From positions 1-25,483 of the forward strand of contig RFFQ01000120.1 of assembly GCA_003697105.1 (NCBI GenBank): a stretch of 25,483 bases of DNA, in the 5' to 3' direction. The translations under genes were made by a program, and so were the position numbers. This DNA is from Gemmatimonadota bacterium (GTDB lineage Bacteria; 4572-55; J002). Of this stretch, positions 23,809 to 25,483 are shown piece by piece. The notes under the pieces were generated by a model that saw nothing but the letters and a program-made list of their open reading frames with translations, had not been told where the DNA came from and searched no databases. The stretch's first letter is position 1; every line of letters starts with the position of its first letter.

Positions 23809-24588
23809 CCACGCCTTCACTCGCAAAACATCTTCCAAAGCCTGCTCCAACGGCACACGATATAAATAATCCATGATCTCCAGCATAAACACGCCAGCAA
23901 AATCAATCCGCTGAAGTTTGGAAATAACCGCTTGCCAACCAATAGTACCCTGCCCGGGAAACAGATGTTCATCGCGGTGACCGTAATTATCGTGGATATG
24001 AACGGTAAATAAACGGGATTGCATCTGGTCTAAAGCCTGATCCACACCACCATTAAGGTGGGCATGACCGGTATCCAAGCACAGACCCATACGGGGGGAA
24101 TTCAACCGGTCAAGCAGGGAGACCAATGCCGCCACATCTGCCCCCACATAGCCGGTAGGCAAGTTTTCCACAGCGATTTTAACCGTGGAGTGCTGTAACA
24201 GAGCTTCAACGCGCCGTAAATTGCCAACAAGCGCCGGATACGCTAACGGATGGAGCAAAGCCGGCAACGGTCTGCCGGGGTGAACCACCACATACGGTAT
24301 GTGTAACCGTTCCGCAATACCCAAATACTGCTGTAAAAGAGCCAACGTATGCCGGCGGTGAGATTCGCGAAAAGTAGCTAGGTTAAAATCCGGTTTATCA
24401 TAACAGTGGATGCTAACCGCTTGAATCCCAAATTGATGAAGTAAGTCATAGATATGCCGCTCCAAGACATCACTCCACTGGTGAAAATAAATTTCCGTCC
24501 GGAAAATTTCGCAGGCGGCGAGTCGCTCTAATTGGTATTCCACCGGTACCGGCGGGTAACCTACGGCAATCATCACCCCAAGTTCCAT
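23791..24588 (-). CDS. Sugar phosphate isomerase/epimerase-like TIM-barrel protein
   Basis: A 265-residue member of the xylose-isomerase-like/AP endonuclease 2 superfamily. The TIM barrel shows the expected metal-site residues at strand ends: His103 in VVVHPG, Glu141 in IAVENLP, Asp172 and His175 in CLDTGHAHL, His197 and His199 in VHIHDN, and Glu237 in FMLEIM. HRDEHLFPGQGTIGW (204-218) is typical of the sugar isomerase branch and of AP endonuclease IV relatives. The length and the lack of DNA-binding loops favour a small-molecule isomerase, epimerase or dehydratase, but the substrate cannot be told from sequence. The ATG has AAGGGA 5 bases upstream. It converges on the HAMP kinase with an 18-base overlap of coding sequence. 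A strong hairpin separates it from the upstream secreted-protein gene, so it is probably transcribed alone. Confidence 0.9.
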   Translation of the reverse strand: MELGVMIAVGYPPVPVEYQLERLAACEIFRTEIYFHQWSDVLERHIYDLLHQFGIQAVSIHCYDKPDFNLATFRESHRRHTLALLQQYLGIAERLHIPYVVVHPGRPLPALLHPLAYPALVGNLRRVEALLQHSTVKIAVENLPTGYVGADVAALVSLLDRLNSPRMGLCLDTGHAHLNGGVDQALDQMQSRLFTVHIHDNYGHRDEHLFPGQGTIGWQAVISKLQRIDFAGVFMLEIMDYLYRVPLEQALEDVLRVKAWLHVER

Positions 24589-24630
24589 GGTTGTCCCTTG
24601 TTCACCATTTGTTGAGAAACGCTCTACAAA

Positions 24631-24677
24631 AAGAAAACCTTGCGGAGGGCATTCGATGCGCCTCGCAAGGTTTTCTT
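24631..24677 (-). terminator. Long hairpin terminator after the T9SS cargo gene
   Basis: AAGAAAACCTTGCG and CGCAAGGTTTTCTT form a perfect 14-base stem, and the 19 bases between can fold further (GAGG/CCTC and GCAT/ATGC). On the minus strand it ends in TTTTCTTTTTG. It lies about 85 bases past the stop at 24761 and before the isomerase-like gene. The near-symmetric A and T flanks mean it could also act on the plus strand. Confidence 0.85.
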
Positions 24678-24760
24678 CATTGTTATGTGGCGGTCGTGGC
24701 CGTCCGCTCTTAAAAGGCGTACTGCCCGATCCGGGTTCCGATCAACTGATTCGCCACAAT

Positions 24761-25483
24761 TTAGCGTAACAATACCATCCGCTTGGTACGCTGAAAATCA
24801 TTGGCATCAATGCGATACAGATAGACCCCACTACCCAGTTCATTACCATTATCATCTGTACCGTCCCAGAAGACTCGGTAATGACCGGCTTCTTGAGTTT
24901 CACTTACCAGATTTTTGACCAAGCGACCCGACATATCGTAAATCTTCAACGATACCTCGGAGGCAACCGGCAACTGGTAGTTAATAGCGGTCTTCGGATT
25001 AAACGGATTGGGGTAGTTCTGCGAAATCGCGTAATAGCTGGGAGACGCCACTTGGGTATCGACCATTTCGACGCTGACGATGTCGTAGGTTTCTTGTCCG
25101 CGCACAATCACGTTATCCACATAGACACCGGCGTACCGGTTATCAGCGTCTTCATTTTGGGAAGTCGAGCCAAACGCGACACGGAACGTCACATTCATTC
25201 CTTCATAAGCAGAGAGGTCAAAGTAAGCGGGGAACCAATCGCCATAAGTGCCAGTCCAACCGGGCTGATTCGGCAGAGCGGCAATAACGGTTTCATCGTA
25301 TCCGCCTTCGGGCTGGATCGGGGTATAAGAAGGTTCAATAATAGTCCAGTTATCCCCTCCATCGGTTGAAATCTGAACGTTACAACCATCTTCTTGATGA
25401 ACGGTATTAACCCAGACCATCATTTCCAGTTGGTACGGAGCATTGTTTTCCGCTAAGGTGTATTCTTCGGAAATCAGGTACAC
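24761..25483 (-). CDS. Secreted protein with MAM/jelly-roll-like domain and T9SS sorting domain, C-terminal part
   Basis: The gene is cut by the right window edge; 240 C-terminal residues are visible. The first 120 form a beta-sandwich (NVQISTDGGDNWTII, YFDLSAYEGMNVTFRVAFGS, AGVYVDNVIVRG) like the MAM/jelly-roll modules seen after secreted M6-type peptidases and in surface proteins. The last 85 residues are a type A T9SS sorting domain with the FlgD-like fold: YPNPFNPKTAINYQLP, VSLKIYDMSGRLV, GHYRVFWDGTDDNGN, GSGVYLYRI, KRMVLLR. Such domains direct export through the outer membrane by type IX secretion and are then removed or attached to the surface. The N-terminal part, likely holding a signal peptide and the catalytic or binding domain, is outside the window. 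No T9SS machinery gene is in view. Confidence 0.9.
   Translation of the reverse strand: MYLISEEYTLAENNAPYQLEMMVWVNTVHQEDGCNVQISTDGGDNWTIIEPSYTPIQPEGGYDETVIAALPNQPGWTGTYGDWFPAYFDLSAYEGMNVTFRVAFGSTSQNEDADNRYAGVYVDNVIVRGQETYDIVSVEMVDTQVASPSYYAISQNYPNPFNPKTAINYQLPVASEVSLKIYDMSGRLVKNLVSETQEAGHYRVFWDGTDDNGNELGSGVYLYRIDANDFQRTKRMVLLR

Noticed and set aside
1-25483. CRISPR array, rRNA, tRNA, insertion sequences or prophage genes
   Set aside because: I saw no regularly spaced repeats, conserved RNA gene sequence, transposase, integrase or phage protein. Small RNAs without coding signal cannot be excluded by eye.

Overview
The window is a gene-dense bacterial chromosome segment of moderate G+C content. 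It holds 13 complete protein genes, 2 genes cut by the window ends, 1 decayed gene remnant and several hairpin terminators. I see no rRNA, tRNA, insertion sequence, phage gene or CRISPR array. The best taxonomic clue is the partial gene at the right end. Its C-terminus has the YPNPFNP...GSGVYLYRI...KMVLLR layout of type IX secretion (T9SS) sorting domains, which points to the Fibrobacteres-Chlorobi-Bacteroidetes (FCB) superphylum or related candidate phyla (Calditrichota/KSB1-like). Heme A synthase implies an aa3-type oxidase and so aerobic respiration. The phylum assignment is inference.

Layout. (1) 1-3355, minus strand: a signalling operon, PAS-STAS (RsbR-like) > TPR-histidine kinase > a second TPR protein that runs off the left end. 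The two TPR proteins look like tandem paralogs. (2) 3577-6597, minus: purL, then a decayed glyoxalase-fold (VOC) remnant that shares bases with a strong hairpin terminator, then a cysteine-rich DUF3109-type protein. (3) 6798-7673, plus: a GlpG-like rhomboid protease with its own terminator. (4) 7847-17694, plus: a long co-directional run of REC-PAS-histidine kinase, a degenerate UvrD-like helicase (ATGA overlap with the kinase), a MscS/YbdG channel, heme A synthase, an exported parallel beta-helix protein with a C-terminal membrane anchor, and RecJ with a C-terminal extension. (5) 17783-19795: an S9 acylaminoacyl-peptidase-like enzyme behind a small palindrome. (6) 19914-23808: a membrane-anchored VWA-domain protein, a terminator, then a HAMP histidine kinase of NtrY type. 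(7) 23791-25483, minus: a TIM-barrel sugar isomerase-like protein that overlaps the kinase tail to tail, a strong terminator, and the T9SS cargo protein.

How the genes relate. Signalling dominates: there are three histidine kinases and one STAS regulator, but no separate response regulator with an output domain. Their partners must lie elsewhere. Two nucleic-acid enzymes (UvrD-like and RecJ) sit in the same run as envelope functions. Several gene starts were moved downstream of the longest reading frame because a ribosome-binding site, promoter or terminator lies inside the longer frame.
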